A DNA stretch of 64,000 nucleotides from an uncultured bacterium (GCA_900548385.1 URKJ01000023.1:9647-73646); one strand, 5' to 3'; positions 7,995-16,400 are shown, counted from the first letter of the stretch. The notes: generated from the letters alone by a model not told the origin. Numbers and translations are program-made.

Positions 7995-8095
7995 AAAAAG
8001 CTAAATATCCAGAATGAACGTATCGTCATCGTACAGAAGAAAACCTGAAATCAGCGTCTACGCTTTTACAGAAGAGCAAAGAAAACAGAAAATAG
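7995..8095 (+). pseudogene. Decayed fragment of the 9532 coiled-coil gene
   Basis: 7995-8022 matches 10138-10165 with two mismatches in 28 bases. 8023-8095 then matches from about 10283 to 10356, skipping 117 bases of the intact gene. Read in the second frame, the fragment gives RHRTEENLKSASTLLQKSKE, against RHCTEETLKSASTLLQESKE in the intact protein. The two parts are out of frame with each other and a TAG closes the fragment. It is therefore a relic of a second copy of the large coiled-coil gene. The rest of the 7840-8135 interval shows no open frame. Confidence 0.75.
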
Positions 8096-8135
8096 CTTTT
8101 TGCATACAATTAAATATTAAAAACAGGAGATAGAC

Positions 8136-8507
8136 ATGTTCGTTTTTACAGAAAAAGAATTAGGAAGCGCCATTAAATCGGAAGCAGAGGTGATTGTCGT
8201 GCGAGGAGAAGACCTTGTCAAGACTGTTCACCGCATAAAAAATGCAAGTAAAGCCACATGGGGACTGTGCATTGGCGGTTTGAGTGTCGCAGTTGGAACA
8301 GTTCTTGCGGCTCCAGTTGTTCCTGTTGTGCCTATTGTTTGGACCACGCTTGTTGGTCCAGTTGTAATAACGACTTTGGGATTGGCTGCAACAAAAGCGG
8401 CGGTTCTGATTGCGGTTTCCGGAGGCGGAATCACCGCTCTCAACAAGCTGAGAAAATACCAGATTACCGAGCAAACACCGGAACGCTTGGTTTTGAGACG
8501 TAAATAA
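8136..8507 (+). CDS. Small two-helix membrane protein
   Basis: A 123-residue protein with ACAGGAGA 6-7 bases before the ATG. Residues 1-35 form a soluble head (FTEKELGSAIKSEAEVIVVRG), followed by two hydrophobic segments, about 42-66 (Ala/Val/Pro-rich) and 72-99 (Gly/Ala-rich), and a short basic tail. I recall many small accessory proteins with this FTEKEL head and RIK linker ahead of a membrane hairpin, but no established function. The soluble head facing the cytosol suggests a sensor or effector anchored in the inner membrane. It precedes the nuclease and the large coiled-coil membrane protein on the same strand. A hairpin follows the stop. Confidence 0.55.
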   Translation: MFVFTEKELGSAIKSEAEVIVVRGEDLVKTVHRIKNASKATWGLCIGGLSVAVGTVLAAPVVPVVPIVWTTLVGPVVITTLGLAATKAAVLIAVSGGGITALNKLRKYQITEQTPERLVLRRK

Positions 8508-8535
8508 TGGAAAAACATCTATGACAATAAAAATG

Positions 8536-8565
8536 TAATGCCCCCCTTGACAAACGGGAGGCATT
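8536..8565 (+). terminator. Hairpin, probable terminator
   Basis: AATGCC-C-CCC pairs with GGGAGGCATT across a 9-base loop (one mismatch). It is followed by TATAGTATCTTTT, so the U-tract is imperfect. It separates the small membrane protein gene from the nuclease gene. A TATAAT at 8587-8592 shortly afterwards may be the -10 box for the nuclease gene. Confidence 0.45.
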
Positions 8566-8620
8566 ATAGTATCTTTTCAAGATGCTTATAATAGAGGAAA
8601 AATTACAGGAATAAAATACG

Positions 8621-9520
8621 ATGAGCTATATCATTGCATCCTTTAACACATTGAAAATGGGAGAATATGCAGTTTCTCAATACAAGAAAGATTGGAAGCT
8701 AATAGCCCAAATTATAAAATCGCATAAGGTCGATATCATATCCTTGCAGGAAATCCTTTCCGAGAGACCTGTTCAGGAATTACAACGAAATCTTAATATG
8801 TATGGCGGTAATTGGGATTTTCGCTTTGAAATGAAAGAAACTGTTCGAAATGACCGTGAAGGATATGCTTTTTTGTGGAATAGGAATACCATTTCTCTTC
8901 TCGTTTCTGATCGGAAAACATATGAACCGCATATAGAAGCGAAATGGAGTCGCTCATTAATTCGCCCTCCATATATTGGACGTTTTATTCCTTGTGCGCC
9001 TTGTTCTCCATTTATTGAAATCAGACTTATTAATACACATATTGTTTTCGGGAAAGATAAATATTCACAAGAAAGAGGAAATGACCAATCCGCTCTTCGC
9101 ATGAGACGCGCAGAATATGAAAAGCTTTCCAAACAGGTATTTCCTTCAATTGCTCATACTCGGAGTGGAGACTACAGGGTGGGATATACATTTATTACCG
9201 GCGATTACAATTTGCCCTTAAGAGATTGTATTTTTATAGATTCCAGGTCAATGGATGAAAAAATGAAAATGCAATCAGGACAACACGAAAAAACAACTAT
9301 TTCTTTGAACAAAATTCAAGAAAATCCAAACGCTGATGCCTATGTCAATGATTATGATCACTTTTCTTTTTCCAATCATGAAGCTGAATATGTATTGTTC
9401 ATGCAGCGCATAGATGCTCCACGTTTATTTTGTAATGGAAATTTTGCCCATTACAGGGAAACAATTTCAGACCATGTACCAATTATTTTGAATTTTAACA
9501 TAAGAAAAAGAACATATTAA
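8621..9520 (+). CDS. Endonuclease/exonuclease/phosphatase (DNase I-like) protein
   Basis: A 299-residue metal-dependent phosphodiesterase-fold protein. Family landmarks appear in order: IASFNTLK at the start (Asn9), LQE with catalytic Glu44, NTHI about 138-141, TGDYN about 193-197 (Asp-x-Asn), and SDHVPI about 283-288 with the catalytic His. This set is specific for the EEP superfamily, which covers DNases, sphingomyelinases and inositol phosphatases, so the substrate cannot be named. No signal peptide is seen, so it should be cytosolic. It stands 11 bases ahead of the large coiled-coil membrane protein, which begins with a strong AGGAGG; the two very likely form one unit. The block is AT-rich compared with flanking genes. 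Confidence 0.8.
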   Translation: MSYIIASFNTLKMGEYAVSQYKKDWKLIAQIIKSHKVDIISLQEILSERPVQELQRNLNMYGGNWDFRFEMKETVRNDREGYAFLWNRNTISLLVSDRKTYEPHIEAKWSRSLIRPPYIGRFIPCAPCSPFIEIRLINTHIVFGKDKYSQERGNDQSALRMRRAEYEKLSKQVFPSIAHTRSGDYRVGYTFITGDYNLPLRDCIFIDSRSMDEKMKMQSGQHEKTTISLNKIQENPNADAYVNDYDHFSFSNHEAEYVLFMQRIDAPRLFCNGNFAHYRETISDHVPIILNFNIRKRTY

Positions 9521-9531
9521 GGAGGTATACA

Positions 9532-12500
9532 ATGAGCATGAAACTGCTTTCTATCCTAACTAGTCCGTTTTGGGGACCTCAGAAACTTGATGAACTTCAG
9601 GAAGTGGCTACAAAAAATCTTGAAACAGCAGATAAATTAGTTCAAGATACCGGAGAGAATCTTAAAAAGGTAGATACTCTTTATTCGCAAATACAAGATT
9701 TTCAAAAAAAACAGCAAGATATTTCCGATGCGCAAAGAAAACAGATCGCAGACGGGACTGATGCTCTCAAATCTTTAATAGAAACTGTACAGCTTGTGAC
9801 TTCCGGAATTGAACAAGATCGGGCAATCGTCAAGAATTTACAGGAAAATTGCGAAGCTACATTAAAACAAGCCAACGAGGTAATTTCATCCGGAAAAAGC
9901 CATACTGCTGAAGCCGAAGTTTTATTGAAAAAGAATAATGATTTATCTGTCCAACTTGATGTTCTGAAAAATGATATTGCAAAGAAAGAAGAGTTTTTCT
10001 CTTCCAAGGCAATGGAGATTCTGAAAGAAATCTTAAGCGAACAACAAAAAATACAGAATTTATCTAATACCTCCCAAAACGCATTGAAGAACAGTGATAA
10101 ACTTCGTTCTGAAGTCACGGATATACTTGAAGAAGTTAAAAAGCTGAATACCCAGAATGAACGTAACATCACAGAGGCCAAACAACAAGTTATTTCAAAC
10201 AATCAGACTGTCCAGTCACTGATCAGTTCAACCAGCGAAATAATTTCCGGCTTAAGAAATGATCGTGAAGAATTGAAAACTCTTCGTCATTGCACTGAAG
10301 AAACTCTGAAATCAGCTTCTACACTTTTGCAGGAAAGTAAAGAGAATAAAAGACAAGCGGAATTGCTTTTGCAGGAAGCAGCCGATAAACGAGATCTGAC
10401 ACTTTTAGTTAATAAAAAACGTGCAGCTATGGCGTTGAATCTCTGCACTACTTCCATTTCGCACATTATTGCCAGTGGAAATGTAGAGGTTATGGAACAA
10501 GAATACAATGCAATACTCAACAATATCAATCTGCAGGTTATAGTCAAAGATGAAGCCCTCTTGTCAACAATGAGGAAGATTCTTGATACAATCATATTTT
10601 TCCGACTTCAGGAAAAAGAGCGTAAACTGCTTGAAGCCCGCCATCATCGGAGGATGAATAAACTTCTTTGGGAAAGTTTATCTTCCGGAACAGGATTGTT
10701 TGTGGTCGGAGGTAACCCGTGGGCTATTGTCGCGGCCGCTGCGATTCAGGCAGGAAGCATGTATGTCGGATATCAAAACAAGAAACGTGAAATTGGCGTG
10801 CAGTTGGAAGAAGACCTGTGGAAATTGGAACGATCCGCAATTGAACAACTTCATGCATTACGTGCCTCCTTGTTTGAAACAGCGTGGCGTCTATCTGATA
10901 CTTATAATTTCAATGATGAATGGCGATTGACGGTTCGCCAAATAGAGTGGTATAATGAGATCCGCTCCGAGGCGGATCATATTACTCGATATAAGAAGTT
11001 GGAACAGTATAAAGAAGACTTTGAAGCATATCCGTATTTTTGGTATGAGTTGGGAGTTGCTGCCCAAGGAGTGTATGATGAAAAGCAAATACAGAAAAAT
11101 CCTGATGCTGAAAATTGGAGAAATACTGCAGAAAGACACTTATCCAAGTTTCTTGAACTTGACCATGAGTTGAATTTATTGCGTCAAGACATTATCGGAG
11201 CCGATGCCAGACTACGTCATGTTGCCCTGCTTGCTGGAAAGTTAGGGTGGGCCAAGGCTGTTCAGCAGGATGATTTGTTTTTGAAGGCAGTAAAGCGTCT
11301 TGCGGTTGATGACCCCGAATTGTTGTTGAAAGCAGCTTTGGTTTATGCTTCCGCCTATAAAGAATTATCGAATTCAAATGATCAATCTGTGGCAAAAGAA
11401 CCTTTTGCTCATCAGGCGATTGTTTTCTTTGAAATGCTGGTTATGCGTGGTAACAATTTACCGATGAGTAGTATTTTTCTCAGTGAATTGTATTTACTGA
11501 CTAATCAGAAAAATAAGTATGAGGAGTTAAAAGACTTAGCTGAAAAGCAAGAAAATTCCTGTTTTATTTTGGTTCCAGACTCCGGAAGTGCAGAAGAAAA
11601 ACCCAAGCTCCTTCAAAAGGACTATGAGCAAACTTTTCAAAAACAGTGTTTACCACTTGAGGAAATGCTTGTTAAGGATTTTGAAATCATACAGAAACAG
11701 GCGTTGCCTGATTTATTCAATATGAATAGTGAGCAGCAAAGTGAGGCCATCAGAAAATGGATCAGCGACAAATATGAAGCCAAGGCAGATTATAAACAGG
11801 AATTGTTTGCTCTATGGGACAATGAAAAAGTCCGTTTGAATGAACATTTGTCATTTGCAGAAAAATCCCTAGGACTGAATCGAAAGAAACTGATGGAGTT
11901 GGCTTGTTTTCTGAACGATCAGTCATACCTCAAAATTGCTCAAATTTGTAACGAAAAAAAATCCTTTTTGGAATCTTCCAGGAGAACAGATGATAAATGT
12001 ATGGAACTCCTTATTTCGTTGAAAAGTTGGCAATCGTTTCTGAAGAAAGAATATGTTAACCGTATGTTAACAACAATTGCCGATTCCGTTTATCCCAATC
12101 ACAACGACAACGATTTGTCACCGGACGATATTAGAGCCCTGTTGACATTACAGCAGGAGTCTATCATTTATCGGAATCAATTAGTTGGCTTCAGAAATTC
12201 TATGACAGAGGGGGAAAGTGATGAAATTGATTACTTCAGCTGTTCGAATTCTATTGAAAATGAAGAGAAAACCGCTTCTATCCCCCCCTTCAGTCGCTAT
12301 GCGGCCGAATTCCCGGATGGAAGTATTCTTCATTGGGAGAGTTGTAATGCAGAAAAGATGGATTTCCTAGTTAAAAATAAATTTTCATTTACGATTTCAT
12401 GTAAAGGAATGCCTTCAAATGAGTATGACAAACTGGTACAAATCATTCGTTCCTGTTATCCTGATAAGATAACCAGCTGGAGGGATGAACGAAAAGCTTG

Positions 12501-12951
12501 GCCATCAGGTATTCTTGATTGGGGGAAGAAAATGAAAGCAAAAATTGTGGGAAGCCAAGATTTCGAAATAACCGTTGGTCTTGATAAAATTGTGGTAGAA
12601 TATACAAGGGTTAAGGATGATGAACACCAAAGAGCCGTGAAGTTACTTTCCATTCCGGCAATGGAGAGAGAATTCAAACGTTTGCAAAACAGCTATTGCT
12701 GTTCTCCGGAGGAAGCCAGGCGTTTTCAAGAAATTGCATACCGATGGCTAGCAGAAAGATTAACCGCGATAAATGATGAATCAGATGAGACTAAACAAAA
12801 GAAAATGTTAAAAACTCTTTCAAAGGATATTCATGAGAGAAACAAAGACAACAACGTTAAAGAGGTTTTCAAAAAAATCTTGGGATCTCGCATGGGGGCT
12901 CCTAAATTGGAAGCAGAAAAACAAAAACTTCTTCCCTTATTGAAAGACTAA
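9532..12951 (+). CDS. Large coiled-coil membrane protein of unknown function
   Basis: An 1139-residue protein with AGGAGG at a proper distance from its ATG. Residues about 15-290 are almost continuous heptads (Lys/Glu/Gln/Ser-rich) like an MCP or SMC arm. About 386-420 is a hydrophobic, Gly/Ala-rich hairpin (LFVVGGNPWAIVAAAAIQAG) that may span or enter the membrane. The remaining 700 residues are helical and partly repeat-like (LLAGKLG, LLLKAALVYASAY), with no nucleotide-binding or catalytic motif that I can see. A relic of a second copy lies at 7995-8095. With the upstream nuclease it suggests a membrane-tethered sensor/effector pair; this is inference. AT-rich codon use marks it as acquired. 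Confidence 0.7.
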   Translation: MSMKLLSILTSPFWGPQKLDELQEVATKNLETADKLVQDTGENLKKVDTLYSQIQDFQKKQQDISDAQRKQIADGTDALKSLIETVQLVTSGIEQDRAIVKNLQENCEATLKQANEVISSGKSHTAEAEVLLKKNNDLSVQLDVLKNDIAKKEEFFSSKAMEILKEILSEQQKIQNLSNTSQNALKNSDKLRSEVTDILEEVKKLNTQNERNITEAKQQVISNNQTVQSLISSTSEIISGLRNDREELKTLRHCTEETLKSASTLLQESKENKRQAELLLQEAADKRDLTLLVNKKRAAMALNLCTTSISHIIASGNVEVMEQEYNAILNNINLQVIVKDEALLSTMRKILDTIIFFRLQEKERKLLEARHHRRMNKLLWESLSSGTGLFVVGGNPWAIVAAAAIQAGSMYVGYQNKKREIGVQLEEDLWKLERSAIEQLHALRASLFETAWRLSDTYNFNDEWRLTVRQIEWYNEIRSEADHITRYKKLEQYKEDFEAYPYFWYELGVAAQGVYDEKQIQKNPDAENWRNTAERHLSKFLELDHELNLLRQDIIGADARLRHVALLAGKLGWAKAVQQDDLFLKAVKRLAVDDPELLLKAALVYASAYKELSNSNDQSVAKEPFAHQAIVFFEMLVMRGNNLPMSSIFLSELYLLTNQKNKYEELKDLAEKQENSCFILVPDSGSAEEKPKLLQKDYEQTFQKQCLPLEEMLVKDFEIIQKQALPDLFNMNSEQQSEAIRKWISDKYEAKADYKQELFALWDNEKVRLNEHLSFAEKSLGLNRKKLMELACFLNDQSYLKIAQICNEKKSFLESSRRTDDKCMELLISLKSWQSFLKKEYVNRMLTTIADSVYPNHNDNDLSPDDIRALLTLQQESIIYRNQLVGFRNSMTEGESDEIDYFSCSNSIENEEKTASIPPFSRYAAEFPDGSILHWESCNAEKMDFLVKNKFSFTISCKGMPSNEYDKLVQIIRSCYPDKITSWRDERKAWPSGILDWGKKMKAKIVGSQDFEITVGLDKIVVEYTRVKDDEHQRAVKLLSIPAMEREFKRLQNSYCCSPEEARRFQEIAYRWLAERLTAINDESDETKQKKMLKTLSKDIHERNKDNNVKEVFKKILGSRMGAPKLEAEKQKLLPLLKD

Positions 12952-13120
12952 AGTCTCTCTCAAGCGCCATATTGCTCTTTATTTCATATAAGCGGTATGA
13001 CGCTAAATAAGCTTTGCTTCCTTATGCTCTAGCCAGCTCCTGCCCAAACAGGTGGAACTTTCATAGGCAAAAAAGGAATTTATCCCTTACAATAAAAAAT
13101 AATTGGTTAGGAGAAACTTG

Positions 13121-13354
13121 ATGATGAAAATTCAAATGGACACAGCGGATATTGAGAAACTGCTGACGGCATATTGTCCGCGGATGGTGCAACATTCCGG
13201 CAATAAGTATCTGATCCGTTTCGGAGAAAAGCAATTTGTACTTGGAGATACGGAACTGGTCTTGAAAACGGAAGTGGAACATGGAAAATTCAAAGGCAAT
13301 CTGAACTGTAAACTTTGCAACAGCGGAGCGGAAATCTCCATAGGGTTAAAATGA
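13121..13354 (+). CDS. Small unknown beta-rich protein
   Basis: The start at 13121 follows TTAGGAGAAA; a second ATG is in frame directly after. It gives 77 residues with alternating charged and hydrophobic beta-strand patterns (YLIRFGEKQFVLG, ELVLKTEVEHG) and two cysteines near the end (CKLC). The stop overlaps the ATG of the next gene (ATGA), and the product looks related in style to that neighbour, with similar DTADIEKL and ADENDLQKL openings. The pair could be two halves of a duplicated module. No family recognised. Confidence 0.5.
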   Translation: MMKIQMDTADIEKLLTAYCPRMVQHSGNKYLIRFGEKQFVLGDTELVLKTEVEHGKFKGNLNCKLCNSGAEISIGLK

Positions 13355-13860
13355 TACGTGTCGAAGCTGATGAAAATGATTTGCAGAAGCTGGTGAAAAT
13401 CGGCAGGGATTCCGTCGGGACAGCTTTGGAGCAATTAACAAATGTACGGATTACCGAAGACTCTCAGATCGCGTTTGAAGTCATTTTTCCCAAGTGGTAC
13501 AAGCCGAATGTTTCTGTGAGAATCAATGTTTCCAAAGCTTCTGTCACGTCTCTTTATATCAATTTTACACTGGGGACTCAAAGTCAATGGCTGCCGGACT
13601 TTCTGATTTCCGGAGGCAACAAGATCGCCTCTGTGTCTGATCGCGATATAGCCTCCATTCTTGAACAGAAATGCGGCGGGGCTTTAACCCGGGAATCTTC
13701 ATCCCGACTTTCCTTCGACTTGCAAACGTTCTGTCGGAAAAAGGGCCTTCCGTTCACTGTCAATATTGCCGATGTGTCTCTCCGGCGACAGCAATTCACG
13801 TTGAAATTGGAGCTGAATCGGGAAGTTCGTTCCTATTGCGGTTGCGTTGGGAAATCATGA
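13351..13860 (+). CDS. Unknown protein, 169 aa
   Basis: Starts at ATG 13351 inside the previous stop and ends with an ATGA overlap over the next gene, so three consecutive genes are coupled. The product starts MIRVEADENDLQKLVKIG, then beta-rich segments and a C-terminal region with CRKKGLPFTVN. No signal, membrane span or catalytic motif is recognised. The opening resembles that of the preceding 77-residue protein, suggesting common ancestry. It may be a structural or binding protein; nothing in the sequence fixes its role. Confidence 0.5.
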   Translation: MIRVEADENDLQKLVKIGRDSVGTALEQLTNVRITEDSQIAFEVIFPKWYKPNVSVRINVSKASVTSLYINFTLGTQSQWLPDFLISGGNKIASVSDRDIASILEQKCGGALTRESSSRLSFDLQTFCRKKGLPFTVNIADVSLRRQQFTLKLELNREVRSYCGCVGKS

Positions 13861-14285
13861 CAAAAAAACAAAATCAACAACAACCGGGAAAGATAGAGCT
13901 ATATGGCATTGGATATCTACCGGTTGGCTGCGTATTGATAAGAGACGAAAAACGTATCCGTATGGAAAAGGAGATGCTAAGAGAATACAGAAGAATGAAA
14001 ATAAAAATTCAATTCTATCCTTTCTGGAAAGCTAGACAGCGCATCAAACAGTTGTTCTATCTAAAAGATCAAAAACGGTACATGACCGCAGATGAGCTTT
14101 TGAAGAACAAGCCGGAGATAGAAGTTGAAGTCGTTGATAACCGGTTTCTGATCACATTCAAAACTCTTCCAATGAGATCCAAAGAACAATACTTTCATGT
14201 TCTTATGAGAAAGTTATCAAAACTACAAGTTTCTGTCCTTGCAGGATATGCAGAAACCTGTCGGTACAAAGGAAAAACACTTTAA
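13857..14285 (+). CDS. Unknown basic protein, 142 aa
   Basis: Translation starts at the ATG that overlaps the previous stop. The product is Lys/Arg-rich (calculated by eye as strongly basic), with a helix carrying KEMLREYRRMKIKIQFYPFW and a later beta/alpha segment around EVEVVDNRFLITFKTLP. It could bind nucleic acid or acidic membrane lipid, but no motif decides that. It is the third gene of the coupled set leading into the FHA gene, which follows after 18 bases and has its own ribosome binding site. Confidence 0.5.
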   Translation: MTKKQNQQQPGKIELYGIGYLPVGCVLIRDEKRIRMEKEMLREYRRMKIKIQFYPFWKARQRIKQLFYLKDQKRYMTADELLKNKPEIEVEVVDNRFLITFKTLPMRSKEQYFHVLMRKLSKLQVSVLAGYAETCRYKGKTL

Positions 14286-14303
14286 TGATGTTAGGAGGAA
14301 AAT

Positions 14304-14780
14304 ATGATGATTGCGATAAATAATCCCCGCTTCATCGTCTTGAGCGAAAAGCTGCGTGGCAAAATCTTTGAGATCAGTAAAGACGAAATGAGCATCGGCT
14401 GTCACGACGACAATGATATTTGCATTGATGATGCGAGCGTGAGCGAACATCATGCGGATATCTTCCGCCGCGAGATCGATGGCAAAATTGTCTGCGTGCT
14501 GCGTGATAACAACAGTCTCAATGGAATCCGCATCAACAATGTTGCAATAACCGGGGAACAAGTATTGGAAAACTTGGACATCATCCAGTTCGGAGAGGTC
14601 GAAGGGTTGTTTGATTCATGTGAACCTTCTATTGAAGAGAGGTGTCCGGCGACAAAACCTCTGAAGCTGGATATACTTACGGGAGGAGCAATCTGTCCTC
14701 GCGACTTTGATTCTTTTTCAAGACCCAAAAAAAACTTTTTAAGCATCGTGAAAAAGCTCCTGAAACGGCGTAAGCAATGA
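14304..14780 (+). CDS. FHA-domain protein
   Basis: A 158-residue protein with AGGAGGAAA before the ATG. Residues about 8-100 form one forkhead-associated domain: SIGCHDDNDI in place of the usual IGR loop, SVSEHHA (Ser-x-x-His), and NSLNGIRIN with the conserved Asn-Gly. FHA domains bind phosphothreonine peptides. The C-terminal 50 residues are low in structure and end in a basic helix (KKLLKRRKQ). No kinase is encoded in the window, so the phospho-partner is unknown. It ends the 13121-14780 block, just before a bidirectional terminator. Confidence 0.8.
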   Translation: MMIAINNPRFIVLSEKLRGKIFEISKDEMSIGCHDDNDICIDDASVSEHHADIFRREIDGKIVCVLRDNNSLNGIRINNVAITGEQVLENLDIIQFGEVEGLFDSCEPSIEERCPATKPLKLDILTGGAICPRDFDSFSRPKKNFLSIVKKLLKRRKQ

Positions 14781-14804
14781 AATCCGTTATAGTCAAGATG
14801 TCTG

Positions 14805-14843
14805 AAAAAAGAAGTGTCTGTGGTCAGCCCATGGACACTTCTT
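14805..14843. terminator. Bidirectional terminator between converging genes
   Basis: AAGAAGTGTC (14809-14818) pairs perfectly with GACACTTCTT (14834-14843), and the stem can extend inward with TGTGG/CCATG. A run of six A residues before it provides a U-tract for leftward transcripts (zinc-ribbon and recombinase genes). The rightward U-tract is weaker. Confidence 0.7.
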
Positions 14844-14849
14844 TACAAG

Positions 14850-14999
14850 TTATTCGCTTTCAACTTCTGGAATTTCCGGAAAATCCTCGTCCGGTTCCGG
14901 AACGTCGAACTCCGTGCCGCAGGAACGGCAGATCCATCCGTCATCCCACGGAATGCAGCGAATAGAACCGCAGTCAGGACAATGAACCACATCCATCAT
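14850..14999 (-). CDS. Small zinc-ribbon protein
   Basis: The start at 14999 is favoured because AGGTGAAAAT precedes it; a longer in-frame start at 15032 would lie within the preceding gene. The 49-residue product has CPDCG and CRSCG, two knuckles spaced as in rubredoxin-like zinc ribbons, and an acidic tail (PEPDEDFPEIPEVESE). It follows the fused recombinase gene by 8 bases on the same strand. The tail of that fused gene also ends in a CPKC half-ribbon, so the two zinc-ribbon proteins probably belonged together before the deletion that made the fusion. Confidence 0.65.
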   Translation of the reverse strand: MMDVVHCPDCGSIRCIPWDDGWICRSCGTEFDVPEPDEDFPEIPEVESE

Positions 15000-15007
15000 A
15001 TTTTCAC

Positions 15008-16261
15008 CTATGCCTTGAAGATTGCATGACATTTCGGGCAGCGATAAAAACCGATCAGATTCTCGTCAATCAACCTTCCGACCTGCGATCCGAGCAAACC
15101 TCCGGAGGAAATTCCGAAAAGAATCCGCAAGAGCGATCCGGCAGCCGCTCCTAAAATTGAAAGTACTGTTGCCTGTGGTACTCCTGCTTCGGCGCAGTAG
15201 GAGGCGAACGAGTGTCTCAGGGAGTGAAAGCCGTAGACGGTGACTTTCTTATCCCTGCCGGGAACTGCCACAGACGGTTCCAACCCGATCCAACGGATCA
15301 CTCGGAGCATATCGATATTAACGAGGTTATTGCCAACGTTCTTACCCAAGGCGTTCATTTTGTTATATCGGATGGCTATGTGCGGACACACGTAATCGGC
15401 TTCGCTTGTCTTCCACGCCAATGCTCCTTGAAGAACCTCAAGCAGCTTCGGCGCAATCGGTATGGTCACTTCTTTACCAGTCTTGAACTGCTTTACCCAG
15501 ATTCGTTTCAGATTGAAGTTGATTTTGTTCCAGCGCAACAGTACGCAATCCTTCATCCGCTGTCCAGTAAACATACCAAGATAATAGATCACTCGGACTT
15601 CCGGTTTGTTCATGACCTTGTGCTTGTCGTCATCAAGAACAGCCTGCAACTGTTGTTCCTGCTCTCGTGTAAAGGAGAGACGGTGAACGTCATGTTCGCG
15701 TTCTTCACGTTCTTTACGTAACAATGTTGATGCCTGAAACGGATTTTCTCCGCTCCAATACTCCCGCAGAACTCGGAATACGCGCCGGATACGCTTGATC
15801 TTCCGATTATGGGTAGAAACGGCGATGTTCAATGTCCGCATGTGCTGTGCATATTCATCAGCAATCTGACTGGTAATATCCCGGAGTGTTTTGGCGGAAT
15901 CGTTGATCCAGTTCACGAACTCTTCGAAGGTGGAACGATAAGCAAGCGCTTCGCTCACCGTATCAGGAGTAGCGCGTTCAGGACTTTTCTCATAAACGGT
16001 CCATGCTTCGGAAAGCAGCAGATTCTTTTCCGGAGTAATAAGGCCGCGTGCATGTTTGACGTGAGCTGCAATGATTTCAGCGGAAGTTGCTTTCAGAAGT
16101 GGAATCTGCTTGTTTGCCTCTTTCAAGGCTTCTTTCTGGTTACGGGTTTTAAGGCTGATTGCCTTGCGTGCTCCGTTGACCTGATAGCGGAAATAATAGA
16201 TTCCGCCTTCCTCTTTCTGGTAGACGGTTCCGAGGTCGAGTTTAATTTTCTGGATGGCCAT
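15008..16261 (-). CDS. Tyrosine recombinase fused to a foreign C-terminal tail
   Basis: 417 residues. Residues 1-372 read as a phage/ICE-type tyrosine integrase: N-terminal arm and SAM-like core-binding region, catalytic Arg235 (FTGQRMKD), beta-hairpin Lys near 260-263, and HSLRH with His346 and Arg349. After SILGA the sequence departs. The expected His/Trp and the Tyr-bearing helix are missing and are replaced by about 45 residues with a glycine zipper (GISSGGLLGSQVG), an LIDEN motif and a CPKC half zinc ribbon. I know this tail as the end of small accessory proteins, not of integrases. The gene is therefore a deletion fusion with the joint near 15146, and should be inactive for strand cleavage. 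It faces away from the tRNA. Confidence 0.85.
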   Translation of the reverse strand: MAIQKIKLDLGTVYQKEEGGIYYFRYQVNGARKAISLKTRNQKEALKEANKQIPLLKATSAEIIAAHVKHARGLITPEKNLLLSEAWTVYEKSPERATPDTVSEALAYRSTFEEFVNWINDSAKTLRDITSQIADEYAQHMRTLNIAVSTHNRKIKRIRRVFRVLREYWSGENPFQASTLLRKEREEREHDVHRLSFTREQEQQLQAVLDDDKHKVMNKPEVRVIYYLGMFTGQRMKDCVLLRWNKINFNLKRIWVKQFKTGKEVTIPIAPKLLEVLQGALAWKTSEADYVCPHIAIRYNKMNALGKNVGNNLVNIDMLRVIRWIGLEPSVAVPGRDKKVTVYGFHSLRHSFASYCAEAGVPQATVLSILGAAAGSLLRILFGISSGGLLGSQVGRLIDENLIGFYRCPKCHAIFKA

Positions 16262-16325
16262 GTTCTGTCCTTTCGTTTGAAAGTACCGGATTTAGCCAAT
16301 ATAGATGTGTTTTGACAAAAAGAAA

Positions 16326-16359
16326 GTTCAAAACGGTAATTAATGGCACCTTTTTGAAC
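16326..16359 (-). terminator. Probable terminator downstream of tRNA-Ser
   Basis: Reading leftward from the tRNA, GTTCAAAA and TTTTGAAC pair (8 bp), with inner GGT/ACC after a mismatch, followed by TTTCTTTTT. The stem is AT-rich. The same inverted repeat could instead be a recombinase arm-binding site. Confidence 0.45.
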
Positions 16360-16374
16360 ATTTTGAGCTTAAAT

Positions 16375-16400
16375 TGGCGGAGAGAGAGGGATTCGAACCC
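16375..16400. other. Probable attachment site at tRNA 3' end
   Basis: The island abuts the tRNA at its CCA end, and tRNA-targeting integrases recombine within the 3' half of the gene. The core would thus include the acceptor and T-arm bases here. The direct repeat at the other end lies outside the window, so the exact core is not determined. Confidence 0.35.

Larger units (their letters stand above)
1..16374. mobile_element. tRNA-Ser-associated integrated island, right part only
   Basis: The region from the window start to the 3' end of the tRNA-Ser gene is filled with accessory genes: many small unknown proteins, a helicase, a double GTPase, a nuclease, an FHA protein and a tyrosine recombinase lying directly next to the tRNA. 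Base composition is uneven. About 7.8-13.1 kb is clearly AT-rich, unlike the GC-rich core that starts after the tRNA. Integration at the 3' end of a tRNA-Ser gene with the recombinase adjacent is the standard layout for integrative elements (established knowledge). The far end and the second attachment site are not in the window. The recombinase is damaged, so the element is probably fixed. Confidence 0.65.
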
